Shown: positions 1 through 10,404 of the stretch, piece by piece
Position numbering within the stretch: position 1 is the first letter of the stretch
Layout: the number at the start of each line of letters is the position of its first letter
Assembly (NCBI RefSeq): GCF_900177675.1
Contig: NZ_FXWM01000001.1
Location: forward strand, 6,147,001-6,211,000
DNA from: Bacillus sp. OV166
GTDB lineage: Bacteria; Bacillota; Bacilli; Bacillales; Cytobacillaceae
Length of the DNA stretch: 64,000 nucleotides
Reading direction: 5' to 3'
Position numbers and translations under genes: made by a program
Notes under the pieces: model-generated
Seen by the model: the letters and a program-made list of their open reading frames with translations, nothing else
The model's database searches: none
Told to the model about the DNA's origin: nothing

Positions 1-1312
<1,312 letters not shown>

Positions 1313-1449
1313 GTTGATTAGCTCATTTTGTTACGTTGGCTCATGTTCTTCATATTAATAGAAGAAACACGATTTTTTTATTGTTTGTTGACGTTTTTGT
1401 TTGTTTAGTTTTCAAAGAACAATCAATCATGTCAGAAGCGACATTTATT

Positions 1450-1573
1450 ATTATATCGAATCTCTTTCACTATGTCAATATAATAATTTAACTTTTTTCG
1501 CATCACTTTTAACTAATAAAACTGCCGTCAAAAGCAACTTCCTTATAATAGCACCTTCGATTTACTTATGCAA
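1450..1573 (-). promoter_or_regulatory. Tandem rrn promoters P1 and P2
   Basis: Two sigma-A promoters read toward the 16S gene. P1 has TTGCAT at 1568-1573 and TATTAT at 1545-1550 with a 17-base spacer. P2 has TTGACA at 1473-1478 and TATAAT at 1450-1455, also with a 17-base spacer. The same pair with the same spacing precedes the second 16S copy. Between P2 and the 16S gene the leader carries a GTTCTTTGAAAACTAA stretch typical of Bacillus rrn antitermination (boxA-like) regions. Confidence 0.85.
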
Positions 1574-1685
1574 CAGAAAGTTTTTCTTTTTTTTAATCGG
1601 CTGTTCATTTCCTCAAAGCTTTTTTGAGATAACACCCCCTTCCTCTCGAATCATAACCAAATTCAACCCTTCGAAATGATGAGAA

Positions 1686-1724
1686 GAAGAAAGGAACCAG
1701 AGCGATTATTCCTGATTCCTTTCT
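1686..1724 (-). terminator. Terminator of the ABC exporter operon
   Basis: An inverted repeat of about 12 bp (arms 1689-1700 and 1712-1723, one mismatch) lies 50 bases past the stop of the downstream exporter gene, followed on the minus strand by a T-rich stretch. It separates the exporter from the rrn promoters. Confidence 0.6.
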
Positions 1725-1774
1725 CTAAATCCTATTTTATTTTGTCTACTTTTGGGATTGCAACGCACAGGCAC

Positions 1775-3589
1775 CTAGCCTAGCATTTTGTATTGGGCTT
1801 TTACTAGTTCATAGTAAACTCCTTGTTCTGCCATTAGTGTGTTGTGATTTCCTTGCTCAAGGATATGTCCATGGTCCAGTACAATAATTTTGTCTGCTTC
1901 TCTGATGGTTGAGAGCCTATGAGCAATCATTATGGCGGTTCTACCTTTTAATAATGTTTTTAATGCCTCTTGAATTTTTACCTCAGTCTCTGTATCAATG
2001 CTCGCTGTTGCTTCATCAAGGATGAGAATTTTCGGGTCAGCCAGGAGTGCTCTTGCAAAGGAGAGAAGCTGACGTTCCCCTACTGACAAGACATTGCCTC
2101 GTTCTTCCACTTCTGTTTGATACCCTTTCGAAATTTGAGTAATGAAATGATCAGCGCCTACTGCTTTTGCCGCTGCGATCACTTCCTCATCGCTGGCGTT
2201 GGGATTCCCATAGCGAATGTTTTCCATAATGGTACCCGAAAAGATAAACGTATCCTGCAGCACCACACTAATTTGCGAACGTAGGCTGGCAATCGATAAA
2301 TCTTGTATAGGACAGCCATCAATTTTGACAATACCTTCTGTAGCATCATAAAATCGGCTCACCAAATTAGCAATGGTTGTTTTCCCTGAACCAGTATGCC
2401 CGACAAGCGCTGTCGTCTCACCTGCTTTAATCGTAAGAGAAACTCCATTTAACGCTTTACGTTTTCCATCGTAAGAAAACTCCACCTCTTCAAAATCAAT
2501 ATGGCCTTTAATCGAGGAAAGTTTAATAGGATTAGGAGATTCTATCACACTAGGTCGTTCATCTAAAAACTCAAAGACACGCTCAGAAGAAGCCATTCCA
2601 ATTAGAAGCTGGTTATACAATTGCCCAAGACGAGATATCGGCTCCCAGAACATGCCTAAATAAAAGGCAAACGAAACAAATTCTCCGATGGTACACTCGC
2701 CTCGTGCAACAAGAACCGCCCCATACCAGATAAGAATAGCCGTCCCCACAGCATTCGTCATCTCGATAAGCGGGCCAAACATCGCATTTTTTTGGACTGC
2801 TTGCTTCCATGTTTGATAATTTTCTTGGTTGAGCCCCTTAAAAAATTGGATATTTTCTTTTTCTTGCGTATAGGATTGTGTAATTCGAATACCTTGAATA
2901 CTCTCATTTAAGTGAGAATTTATTTTTGACTGTTTAAGCCGAACGTCTTGCCACAATAACCGGATTTTTTTTCGCAAGCTGGTTGAAATGAAAAACATAA
3001 TCGGCAAAATAATCATAATCGCAATGGTGAGCTTTACATTCAGTGATAATAAGATAAAAATAGTAGCGAACAATAGGAGAAAATCGGTTAAAAGATTAAT
3101 GACCCCACTTGTAAATAACTCCTGTAAGGAATTAATGTCATTCATAATCCTTACTAGAATGGATCCAGCTGAACGCTGATCAAAAAATCTATGTGATAAG
3201 GATTGTACATGTGTAAATAAATGCCTGCGTAAATCATAAATTACATCTTGGCCAAGCCTGTTCATCCAGCGAATTCTTAACGAATTGCTCAAATACGATA
3301 ACAAATATAATCCTGAAATGATAAACACAAGCTGCATCAACAGGGTTGTATCTTTTTCAATAATAGCCCGATCAAGCGTGTATACTCCAATTAAAATCGG
3401 GATAATTAAACGGATCGCCGTTGAAATAATAACAGCGGCAAACGAAAGCGGCAGTAAATTTTTAACATAGGGTTTTAAATACAGTAACAATCGCAACATT
3501 TGCTTCCAGTTAAACGGTTTATCAATCACTAGATCCTCAGAGTAATGAAATCGCTCTAATATCAGTTGTTTCTTTCGATTTTCTTTCAT
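1775..3589 (-). CDS. ABC exporter half-transporter, second subunit (consensus Walker B)
   Basis: A 604-residue membrane half-transporter: a six-helix ABC exporter domain (about residues 35-330) fused to a nucleotide-binding domain (about 360-604). Visible motifs are Walker A GHTGSGKTT near 397-405, Walker B ILILDEA near 521-527 with the catalytic glutamate, and the H-loop histidine near 557. The signature is unusual, LSVGE at 501-505 instead of LSGGQ. The gene starts 7 bases after the stop of the 584-residue subunit, with a ribosome binding site (AGGTGG) overlapping that stop, so the two are translated together. The pair matches known heterodimeric multidrug-type exporters (YheI/YheH and similar Bacillus pairs) in size and asymmetry. 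The substrate, probably a drug, lipid or peptide, cannot be told from the sequence. Confidence 0.9.
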   Translation of the reverse strand: MKENRKKQLILERFHYSEDLVIDKPFNWKQMLRLLLYLKPYVKNLLPLSFAAVIISTAIRLIIPILIGVYTLDRAIIEKDTTLLMQLVFIISGLYLLSYLSNSLRIRWMNRLGQDVIYDLRRHLFTHVQSLSHRFFDQRSAGSILVRIMNDINSLQELFTSGVINLLTDFLLLFATIFILLSLNVKLTIAIMIILPIMFFISTSLRKKIRLLWQDVRLKQSKINSHLNESIQGIRITQSYTQEKENIQFFKGLNQENYQTWKQAVQKNAMFGPLIEMTNAVGTAILIWYGAVLVARGECTIGEFVSFAFYLGMFWEPISRLGQLYNQLLIGMASSERVFEFLDERPSVIESPNPIKLSSIKGHIDFEEVEFSYDGKRKALNGVSLTIKAGETTALVGHTGSGKTTIANLVSRFYDATEGIVKIDGCPIQDLSIASLRSQISVVLQDTFIFSGTIMENIRYGNPNASDEEVIAAAKAVGADHFITQISKGYQTEVEERGNVLSVGERQLLSFARALLADPKILILDEATASIDTETEVKIQEALKTLLKGRTAIMIAHRLSTIREADKIIVLDHGHILEQGNHNTLMAEQGVYYELVKAQYKMLG

Positions 3590-3596
3590 GTTCCAC

Positions 3597-5351
3597 CTAC
3601 CTTACTGCCTTTTCGATAATCGCTGCTTGATCCTGGTATTGAAGGGTATAAATTCTTTGATAGGCACCATTATCGGAGGTTAGCTGTTCATGCGTGCCTC
3701 GTTCAATGATGTTCCCGTCTTCAAGGACTAATATTTCATCTGCATGCTTCAACGATGAAATCCGATGGGCAATAATAAATGTGGTCCGCCCCTTCATCAC
3801 TTCCTGAAGGGCCTGTTGAATTTGAAATTCGGTTTCCATATCCACCGCACTTGTCGAATCATCTAATATGAGAATAGTAGGATTGGTACAAATGGCGCGG
3901 GCAATTGCAATTCGTTGCTTTTGTCCCCCTGAGAGACCCATTCCCCGTTCGCCAAGCATGGTGTCATATCCATTAGGCAATTCCATAATAAAATCATGGG
4001 CTTGAGCACGTTTTCCTGCATCGATAATCTCTTCCATCGTCGCGTCTGGTCTTCCGTATGCTATATTCGCTTTGATCGTCGATGAAAAAAGGAAGGTTTC
4101 CTGTAAGACAACCCCAATTTGTGAACGCAGCATTTTCAATTCATATTCCTGAATCGGGCGGCCATCAATGAGAATGGTCCCTTCCGTTGGCTCATAAAAG
4201 CGTGACAAAAGCTGGATAATGCTTGTTTTCCCTGAACCGGTCGCACCGATAAGGCCAATCGTTGCACCCGGAGACGCATCAAAGGTAATATGCTGAAGGG
4301 CTGCTGTTTCTTCCATTTGATAGTGGAACGTAACATCTTGGAATACGACATGTCCTTCTAGATGATCGATCGGCTTTACATCCTTACCATCATAAATAGT
4401 TTCAGGCGCTTCTAATACTTCAAGAAGCCGCTCACCGGAGGCTTTCGCCTGTGAGAACATATTAATGGTAAAACCAAGGTTCATGATGGGCCACATAATA
4501 TACCAAACGAGACTGTAAAAGGCCACAAGCTCACCAGGGTTTAGTACACCCTGAATAACCTGAAATCCCCCGTATCCCAATAAAGCGACTACGGAAATAT
4601 TGCCGATCAGCTCCATGAGCGGGAAGTACTTTGCCCAGACAGCTGCCGTAGTAAGTTGTTTCGTTCTATAAACTTGATTTGTCTTATTAAATCGCTCTAT
4701 TTCCACCGCTTCTTTTGATAAAGCTTTAACCGTGTGAATGCCGCTAATATTTTCTTGTACCTTCGTATTTAATTGTCCAAACGATTCGCGAATCCCTCGA
4801 AAAGCGGGATGTACAGCTTTGTCAAATTTATAAGCAGTCACACAGATAAAGGGTAACACCACCAGGGTGACGAAGGTGAGCGAAACAGAATAATACAACA
4901 TCACACACAAACTAGCCCCAACTTGAATGACAAAACGAAGAATCTCAACAAATCCAAAGGAGACAAAAATGCGAAACCCTTCTACATCTGCGGTTAACCG
5001 TGACATTAAGTCCCCTGTCTTCGCATTATCATAATAACGGAAGGATAGCCGCTGCAGTTTTTCATAGAGGGCATTTCGAAGCAGATACACAGATTTAATT
5101 CCAAACATATCCGCCAAATAATGTTGAATATACGTTGATAGCCCTTTTACCGCCATGATCGCGATAAATCCAAAGGATATCCAGGGTACCCAATCATATT
5201 TCTTACCAAGCACCACCTCATCAATTGTCATTTGCAAAATGATTGGATAGACAACCGTAATAGCCGCGACGACCAGCAGGAAAAGCATCGACCAAATAAA
5301 ATCTCTTTTATAAGGGAGATAAAAGGATTTTAATTTTTTAAAAACTAACAT
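3597..5351 (-). CDS. ABC exporter half-transporter, first subunit (degenerate Walker B)
   Basis: A 584-residue half-transporter with an N-terminal exporter membrane domain (about 15-310) and a C-terminal ATPase. Walker A is GATGSGKTS near 369-377 and the signature is a canonical LSGGQ at 473-477. Walker B reads ILILDD near 493-498, so the catalytic glutamate is replaced by aspartate. The partner subunit has the reverse defect (good Walker B, poor signature). Together they give one competent and one degenerate ATP site, the hallmark of heterodimeric exporters such as BmrCD. It is the first gene of a two-gene operon with a strong AGGAGG site before the ATG. The function as an export pump is well supported; the substrate is unknown. 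Confidence 0.9.
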   Translation of the reverse strand: MLVFKKLKSFYLPYKRDFIWSMLFLLVVAAITVVYPIILQMTIDEVVLGKKYDWVPWISFGFIAIMAVKGLSTYIQHYLADMFGIKSVYLLRNALYEKLQRLSFRYYDNAKTGDLMSRLTADVEGFRIFVSFGFVEILRFVIQVGASLCVMLYYSVSLTFVTLVVLPFICVTAYKFDKAVHPAFRGIRESFGQLNTKVQENISGIHTVKALSKEAVEIERFNKTNQVYRTKQLTTAAVWAKYFPLMELIGNISVVALLGYGGFQVIQGVLNPGELVAFYSLVWYIMWPIMNLGFTINMFSQAKASGERLLEVLEAPETIYDGKDVKPIDHLEGHVVFQDVTFHYQMEETAALQHITFDASPGATIGLIGATGSGKTSIIQLLSRFYEPTEGTILIDGRPIQEYELKMLRSQIGVVLQETFLFSSTIKANIAYGRPDATMEEIIDAGKRAQAHDFIMELPNGYDTMLGERGMGLSGGQKQRIAIARAICTNPTILILDDSTSAVDMETEFQIQQALQEVMKGRTTFIIAHRISSLKHADEILVLEDGNIIERGTHEQLTSDNGAYQRIYTLQYQDQAAIIEKAVR

Positions 5352-5448
5352 CTCTTCCTCCTAAAGAAAAAATTTTCATCCTTTACATCATATAAAGTTT
5401 ACGTCAAAAATATTTCGCAATTACGAAATTTCGAATAACTAATTTTTT

Positions 5449-5490
5449 AAAAAAAATATTCCAAGACTCACTTCTTTAAAAGTCCAATGG
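5449..5490 (-). terminator. Probable terminator after the ROK kinase genes
   Basis: A weak hairpin (arms around 5461-5469 and 5481-5490) followed on the minus strand by a run of eight T's. It lies just past the last gene of the kinase end of the glycan locus and before the exporter operon. Confidence 0.45.
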
Positions 5491-5502
5491 ATTGTCATCC
5501 CT

Positions 5503-6417
5503 CTAGGAAATCGTCACAACTCTTCCTTTTAATTTTAAAAAGTGAAATAAAGCCCCGATTAAGTTGGCATCATTATGAAATTGACAGGCTTCCACCATAA
5601 TATCCAGCGTAGAGATATCATCCTTCAGCAGCTTCAATTCTTGATTGATGCCGTCAATCACTTCTGACCGCTTGCTTATTCCTCCGCCGATTAAGATTTT
5701 TTTCGGATCGAGAGCATATTTCAAATTATAGATTCCGATCGCCAGCTTTTTGTAATATTGATCAAGACATTCGTTGACTAGAGGATCACCTTCTTCAGCC
5801 AAGCGAAATACGGCTTCCCCGTCCAACGTTCCTTTTGCAAGTGACTTTCTCATTTCCACTTCTTCTATCAAAGCCCGGGTCGATGCCAACCGGCTCCAGG
5901 TCGATTGCAGCGGATGCTTGGGCGGGTTCCCCATTATCATAAAACCAAACTCACCGCCGTGAAGAGTAGCTCCACGCAAAATCGTTTGATTGATAACAAT
6001 ACTGCCGCCAATTCCTGTGCCGATGACAATGCAAATATAGTAATCCGTTTCTTTAGCCGCCCCGATCCAACCTTCTGCCAAGGCTGCACAGTTCGCATCA
6101 TTTTCAATCGACACGTCGAGGCCCGTCCGTTCTTTTAGCAAGTCTGTCATGCCTACTCCATGGATATAGGGAATAGCGCTTGCTCCGCCAATAAAGCCTC
6201 TATTCACGTCTACAGCACCAGGCGAACTTAAAGCGATCCCTTCAAGATCAAACAAGCTTTTATATTTCGTTACTAGTTCTGTGATATTTGTCAGGAATCG
6301 GTCTATTCCTTGTTGAGGAGTTGGAATCTTCCCGCTTTCTAGTTTCTTGGCTTGATCATTCATGACCGCATACTTGATATAAGTGCCGCCGATATCAAAT
6401 ACCATGTAAGTTTTCAT
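5503..6417 (-). CDS. ROK-family sugar kinase (first of two)
   Basis: A 304-residue ROK (repressor/ORF/kinase) protein of the length usual for free kinases, without the N-terminal helix-turn-helix of ROK repressors. The ATP-binding DIGGTY motif is near the N-terminus and the ENDANCAALAEG segment holds the catalytic aspartate. The zinc-binding CxCGxxGCxE motif of glucokinases such as GlcK is absent: the region after HGGEFG has no such cysteines. The start is the ATG at 6417, because a GGGGGG site lies 8 bases before it; an in-frame TTG further upstream has none. It lies 15 bases downstream of a second ROK kinase and ends the GH1-ROK-ROK gene run. It probably phosphorylates a monosaccharide or disaccharide released from N-glycans (mannose, GlcNAc or Man-GlcNAc); which one is inference. 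Confidence 0.85.
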   Translation of the reverse strand: MKTYMVFDIGGTYIKYAVMNDQAKKLESGKIPTPQQGIDRFLTNITELVTKYKSLFDLEGIALSSPGAVDVNRGFIGGASAIPYIHGVGMTDLLKERTGLDVSIENDANCAALAEGWIGAAKETDYYICIVIGTGIGGSIVINQTILRGATLHGGEFGFMIMGNPPKHPLQSTWSRLASTRALIEEVEMRKSLAKGTLDGEAVFRLAEEGDPLVNECLDQYYKKLAIGIYNLKYALDPKKILIGGGISKRSEVIDGINQELKLLKDDISTLDIMVEACQFHNDANLIGALFHFLKLKGRVVTIS

Positions 6418-6432
6418 GAAAATTCCCCCCAA

Positions 6433-7341
6433 TTATTGAAGCCATGTTTGTTGTGTCAGCAGGGCCGCCCCAATGACACCCGCCTTTGTACCTAAGGAAG
6501 CACACTCAATTTGTACCTTTTTACGCAACTGTGGATATAAATAGTCATTTACTTTTTCAAGAAGGAGCGGCATAAGATATTCTTTTGATTGCATGACTCC
6601 TCCGCCCAAAACAATGATGTGCGGGTCAACGGTATGAACAACATTGGCAATTCCTTTTGCCAATGATGCAACCATTTGCTCAACAATCACGACCGCTTCT
6701 TTCTCACCCTGCATCGCCATTGCGAATACTTCGCCTGCGTGTCCTGTAATCCCTAATTTTTCTTTTCCATGTCGTTTTACAGCCGTCCCGCTTGCCAATG
6801 TTTCTAAGGATCCGATATTCAAAGCAGGGTGCGGAGGACCGTCTCGATCCATGATCATATTGCCCACTTCACCTGCACAGAAATGGGCACCCTGAATCAA
6901 TTGATTCCGATAGACAAACCCTCCCCCGATTCCTGTACTAACGGTTATATAAAAAACAGACTCTTTTCCTTTACCAGCCCCAATCATGGCCTCTGCGAGA
7001 GCCGCTGCATTGGCATCATTATCAAGGACAACTTTTTTCAGTAAAGCTTTTTCTAGCACTTCAACCAATGGGATACGATCCCACCCAGGTAAATTATTCG
7101 GACTTAAAATAAGTCCTTGTCTTAAATCCAAAGGACCTGGCGAGCCGATTCCGATGGCTTCAATATTTCTTTTCTGCAAAATCCCCTCGCAAAGTTGAAT
7201 CATCTGATTAATGACATAGTGGGGGCCTCTATCGCTTTCCGTTGTTACATGAAGCTCTTCTATTATTTGTCCCTCCAAGGTCACAACGGCAATTCTTAAA
7301 TTTGTTCCTCCCAAATCAATACCAAGAAGATATTTTTCCAT
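6433..7341 (-). CDS. ROK-family sugar kinase (second of two)
   Basis: A 302-residue ROK kinase related to its downstream neighbour, with the DLGGTN phosphate-binding motif at residues 9-14 and the DNDANAAALAEA catalytic segment. Like its neighbour it lacks the cysteine-rich zinc motif expected after the CAGEVG segment. The start is the ATG at 7341, with an AAGGAAGTGG site upstream; the in-frame TTG 18 bases earlier overlaps that site. It lies 74 bases downstream of the GH1 gene. Two adjacent kinases suggest two different sugars from one glycan, for example mannose and N-acetylglucosamine. The zinc-free form weakens any assignment as glucokinase. Confidence 0.85.
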   Translation of the reverse strand: MEKYLLGIDLGGTNLRIAVVTLEGQIIEELHVTTESDRGPHYVINQMIQLCEGILQKRNIEAIGIGSPGPLDLRQGLILSPNNLPGWDRIPLVEVLEKALLKKVVLDNDANAAALAEAMIGAGKGKESVFYITVSTGIGGGFVYRNQLIQGAHFCAGEVGNMIMDRDGPPHPALNIGSLETLASGTAVKRHGKEKLGITGHAGEVFAMAMQGEKEAVVIVEQMVASLAKGIANVVHTVDPHIIVLGGGVMQSKEYLMPLLLEKVNDYLYPQLRKKVQIECASLGTKAGVIGAALLTQQTWLQ

Positions 7342-7415
7342 TCCGTCCACTTCCTTCAAGCAAGTTCACTAGAATACTAATTTAACAGGATCACACCTCT
7401 TACCATTCTTCCATA

Positions 7416-8828
7416 TTAGAAACCGTTGTTCTCAGACAGCTGTTTATACCATCTGCCTGATTTTTTTATTGTCCGTTTAAAATCATTCGTTAGATCTACT
7501 TCTACTAATCCGTATCGGTTCTTATAGGCATTTGTCCATGACCAGTTATCCATAAATGTCCAAAGATGATAACCAAGGCAATTTGCCCCTTCTTGAAGAC
7601 CTTTATGAACCCATTTCAGGTGTTCTTGAATAAACTCAATCCGATAATCATCCTCAATATATCCGGCTTCATTACAGAATTTCGCTTCCCCTTCAACCCC
7701 CATGCCATTCTCTGAAATAAAGAATGGGATATTACCATAATGATCGCGAATGTCGATCATAATGTCATAGATAACTTCCTCACAAATTTCCCAGCCGCGG
7801 TGCGGATTGATTTTACGATTTGGCATGATATAAGGATCAAATAGATGTTCCGGCATAAATGGAGCGTCCTTAGGTACCGGCTGTTCCTTTGCTTTTACAC
7901 GGCGGGGCTGGTAATAGTTCACTCCTAAAATATCAATCGGATTGTTTTTTATGACTGCTAAATCTCCCGGTTCCACTGTTGGCAGTAACTCTCTATCTCT
8001 TAAAATTTCAACTAAATCCTTCGGGTACTCCCCTTTTGTGACCGGATCAAGAAAGCTGCGGTTAAAGAATAAATCCGCATTATGAGCAGCTTTGACATCG
8101 TCCGCGTCCTGGCTTCTTGGGTAGGATGGCGTCAAGTTGAGGATAATGCCAATCTTGCCGTCTAAATTCAACTTCTTATAAGCCTCGACTGCTAAGGCAT
8201 GGGCAACAATGGTATGATGGGCAACTTGTGCACCACGTTTGAAATCTACAACATTAGGGTAATGCAAATCATATAAATAACCGGCCTCTACAGGAACAAT
8301 CGGTTCGTTAAAAGTAAACCAATACTTGACCCGGTCCCCGAACAATTGAAAGCAGATTTTCGCAAAGTTTACATAGGCCTTGATGACTTCCCGGCTTTCC
8401 CAGCCGCCTTTTTCCTGCATGCACATCGGCATATCAAAATGATATAGATTCATGAACGGTTCAATATCATTTGCCAGTAGTTCATCAATCACTTGGTTGT
8501 AAAAGGTAACGGCTTTCTCATTCACTTCCCCGACTCCATCTGGAATCAATCGTGACCATTGGATGGAAGTGCGGAAGGAAGTATGACCCGTTTCTTTCAT
8601 AAGCTGAATATCTTCTTTAAACCTATGATAGAAGTTAGAAGTATGCTCAGGTCCTACAGCATTATGGAAACATCCCGGCTCGATGCTATACCAATAATCC
8701 CAAATGCTTGATTTTCTCCCATCGATAGTTGCGGCACCTTCTGTTTGCGGTCCGGATGCAGCACTTCCCCACCAAAAGTTTTTTGGAAAACGATAGCTGA
8801 GGTTATTCCCTTGAATAGAATTTTCCAT
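7416..8828 (-). CDS. Glycoside hydrolase family 1 enzyme (beta-glycosidase, possibly acting on phosphorylated sugar)
   Basis: A 470-residue cytoplasmic GH1 enzyme of normal length with no signal peptide. The acid/base is Glu175 in FTFNEP and the nucleophile Glu373 in FISENG. Near the C-terminus, the position that is glutamate in most non-phospho GH1 enzymes is Ser430 (DNWSWTN), and Tyr439 follows 9 residues later. This is the Ser-x6-Lys-x-Tyr pocket of 6-phospho-glycosidases such as LacG, except that the lysine position is Asn437. It follows the response regulator by 70 bases and precedes two ROK kinases. No PTS gene is nearby, so a phosphorylated substrate would have to come from a kinase. 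In this locus it is the best candidate to split the remaining Man-beta-1,4-GlcNAc core. That role is inference; beta-glucosidase or 6-phospho-beta-glycosidase remain possible. Confidence 0.88.
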   Translation of the reverse strand: MENSIQGNNLSYRFPKNFWWGSAASGPQTEGAATIDGRKSSIWDYWYSIEPGCFHNAVGPEHTSNFYHRFKEDIQLMKETGHTSFRTSIQWSRLIPDGVGEVNEKAVTFYNQVIDELLANDIEPFMNLYHFDMPMCMQEKGGWESREVIKAYVNFAKICFQLFGDRVKYWFTFNEPIVPVEAGYLYDLHYPNVVDFKRGAQVAHHTIVAHALAVEAYKKLNLDGKIGIILNLTPSYPRSQDADDVKAAHNADLFFNRSFLDPVTKGEYPKDLVEILRDRELLPTVEPGDLAVIKNNPIDILGVNYYQPRRVKAKEQPVPKDAPFMPEHLFDPYIMPNRKINPHRGWEICEEVIYDIMIDIRDHYGNIPFFISENGMGVEGEAKFCNEAGYIEDDYRIEFIQEHLKWVHKGLQEGANCLGYHLWTFMDNWSWTNAYKNRYGLVEVDLTNDFKRTIKKSGRWYKQLSENNGF

Positions 8829-8898
8829 TGTTCATCACCGACTCTTTTTTTAATAAATTCTTTATTGTTAAAAAGGCTCCTTAGAACCATGTTGATCG

Positions 8899-10404
8899 TT
8901 AAATTTTTCTCCACTCACTTGGTGTGGTTCCAACATTTTTCTTGAATTGCTTATAAAAGTAAGTGGTATCCGAATAACCTACTTTTTTCCCGATTTCACC
9001 TGCTCGATAGTGGGTTGTTTTTAGTAATTCCTTTGCTTTTTCCAATCGATACCGATTAAGGTATTCAGAGAAGACCACTCCAACTTCTTTTTGAAATAAT
9101 TGTCCAAGGTAGATAGCGTTTACATGAAACTGTTGGCCCAATGTTTTTAATGATATTCCTTGATCGTAGTGGGCATGTATAAACTTTAGAACATTTTGCA
9201 CAATCGGACTGCGCATATTCACTTGATGACTAATCGACAGAATCAGTGCGTGGCAATACTCCTTCAAAATGGTTCTCATTTGATCGATATCCGAGCTATA
9301 CACCATTCTTTCAACAGCTGCTGTATAATAGGAAAGGTCATCTGTCTGGATGGAATAATGGATATACGAAATTAAATCAAAGGTATATTTGCTAGCAACC
9401 TGTGGTGAGATAAATTTGGTTCTCTTCGTAAGATTTTGAAAAAATAGTTCAATCATATGTAACGTTTCTTCATCTGCATTCACTAGTTGTTTTACGATAT
9501 TTTCTTTAAATTCTTGCTGTTTTTTTAATTCGTCTTGTTTATCAATCGCCAACCGATCTGAAATAAGCACATTGGGCTCTGAATAAAGTTGAAGCAAACT
9601 ATTTTCTCTTGCACAGGTAAAACTTTCTTCCAATCTATCGATCGTTTGAACCGGATGTCCCATTGATAAATAGAAAACACCTGTCCCTTTTTGCCCATCA
9701 CGCAGCTGCTGTACAAGGGTTTGGTTCCATGTATATAACGCTTCTTCACTCGCGCTTTCAAAAATAATAATGAGTTCTTGATTTGGACTATAAAGACAGG
9801 TGGCCGAAACATTCTCTTCAATAAAGTTCCTGATCTTCTTAGAAACCTCAGCATGATGATAATGTTCAAAATCTAATATTGAGACATTATAATACGGTTG
9901 TTGAAAGGTAATATGATATAACGCCAATCTTTCAAGACAGTCACGCTTGTCAATTTCACCATTAATAAAGCGCCATAACGTATTATCCTTCATGGTTGTC
10001 GTTTCCTGTGTATAATCCGGCCCTGTCACCGCATTCAATTTCTGGCCTACATTTTGGACGGTCGTCAATAATTCTTCTTCATCTACAGGTTTCAATAAGT
10101 AGTTTTCGATTCCTAGTAATAAACCTTGTTTAATATACTCAAACTCCTGATAACCTGTTAAGACAATACATTTGATCTGTGGCTGAAATTTCCTCGTTTC
10201 TCTAATTAACTCCAAGCCAGACATTTCGCCCATTAAAATATCAGTTATAAGAATTTCGATCGGATTCTCCTTTAGATAAGCAAGGGCTTCTTCCCCGCTT
10301 TCAGCAGTGTAGACAATCTCAAATCCGTAATCCTCCCAATCTAAGAGCGCCTTAAGTCCTTTCGTAATAAGCGGTTCATCGTCAACAAGCAGGACCTTAT
10401 ACAT
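8899..10404 (-). CDS. AraC-type response regulator of the glycan locus (YesN-like)
   Basis: A 501-residue response regulator with an N-terminal receiver domain (about 1-120), phosphoacceptor Asp55 in ILITDILMGE, acidic pair VDDE near 8-10, and lysine in LLKPVD. A central linker is followed by a C-terminal AraC/XylS double helix-turn-helix (about 400-501) ending in GYSDTTYFYKQFKK. The start is supported by GAGGGAT before the ATG. The gene overlaps the sensor kinase by 8 bases, so the pair is translationally coupled. Proteins of this architecture activate adjacent sugar importer operons in Bacillus. The likely targets are the divergent permease/GH85 promoter region (15.8-16.2 kb) and the GH38-GH125 operon. 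Confidence 0.92.
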   Translation of the reverse strand: MYKVLLVDDEPLITKGLKALLDWEDYGFEIVYTAESGEEALAYLKENPIEILITDILMGEMSGLELIRETRKFQPQIKCIVLTGYQEFEYIKQGLLLGIENYLLKPVDEEELLTTVQNVGQKLNAVTGPDYTQETTTMKDNTLWRFINGEIDKRDCLERLALYHITFQQPYYNVSILDFEHYHHAEVSKKIRNFIEENVSATCLYSPNQELIIIFESASEEALYTWNQTLVQQLRDGQKGTGVFYLSMGHPVQTIDRLEESFTCARENSLLQLYSEPNVLISDRLAIDKQDELKKQQEFKENIVKQLVNADEETLHMIELFFQNLTKRTKFISPQVASKYTFDLISYIHYSIQTDDLSYYTAAVERMVYSSDIDQMRTILKEYCHALILSISHQVNMRSPIVQNVLKFIHAHYDQGISLKTLGQQFHVNAIYLGQLFQKEVGVVFSEYLNRYRLEKAKELLKTTHYRAGEIGKKVGYSDTTYFYKQFKKNVGTTPSEWRKI

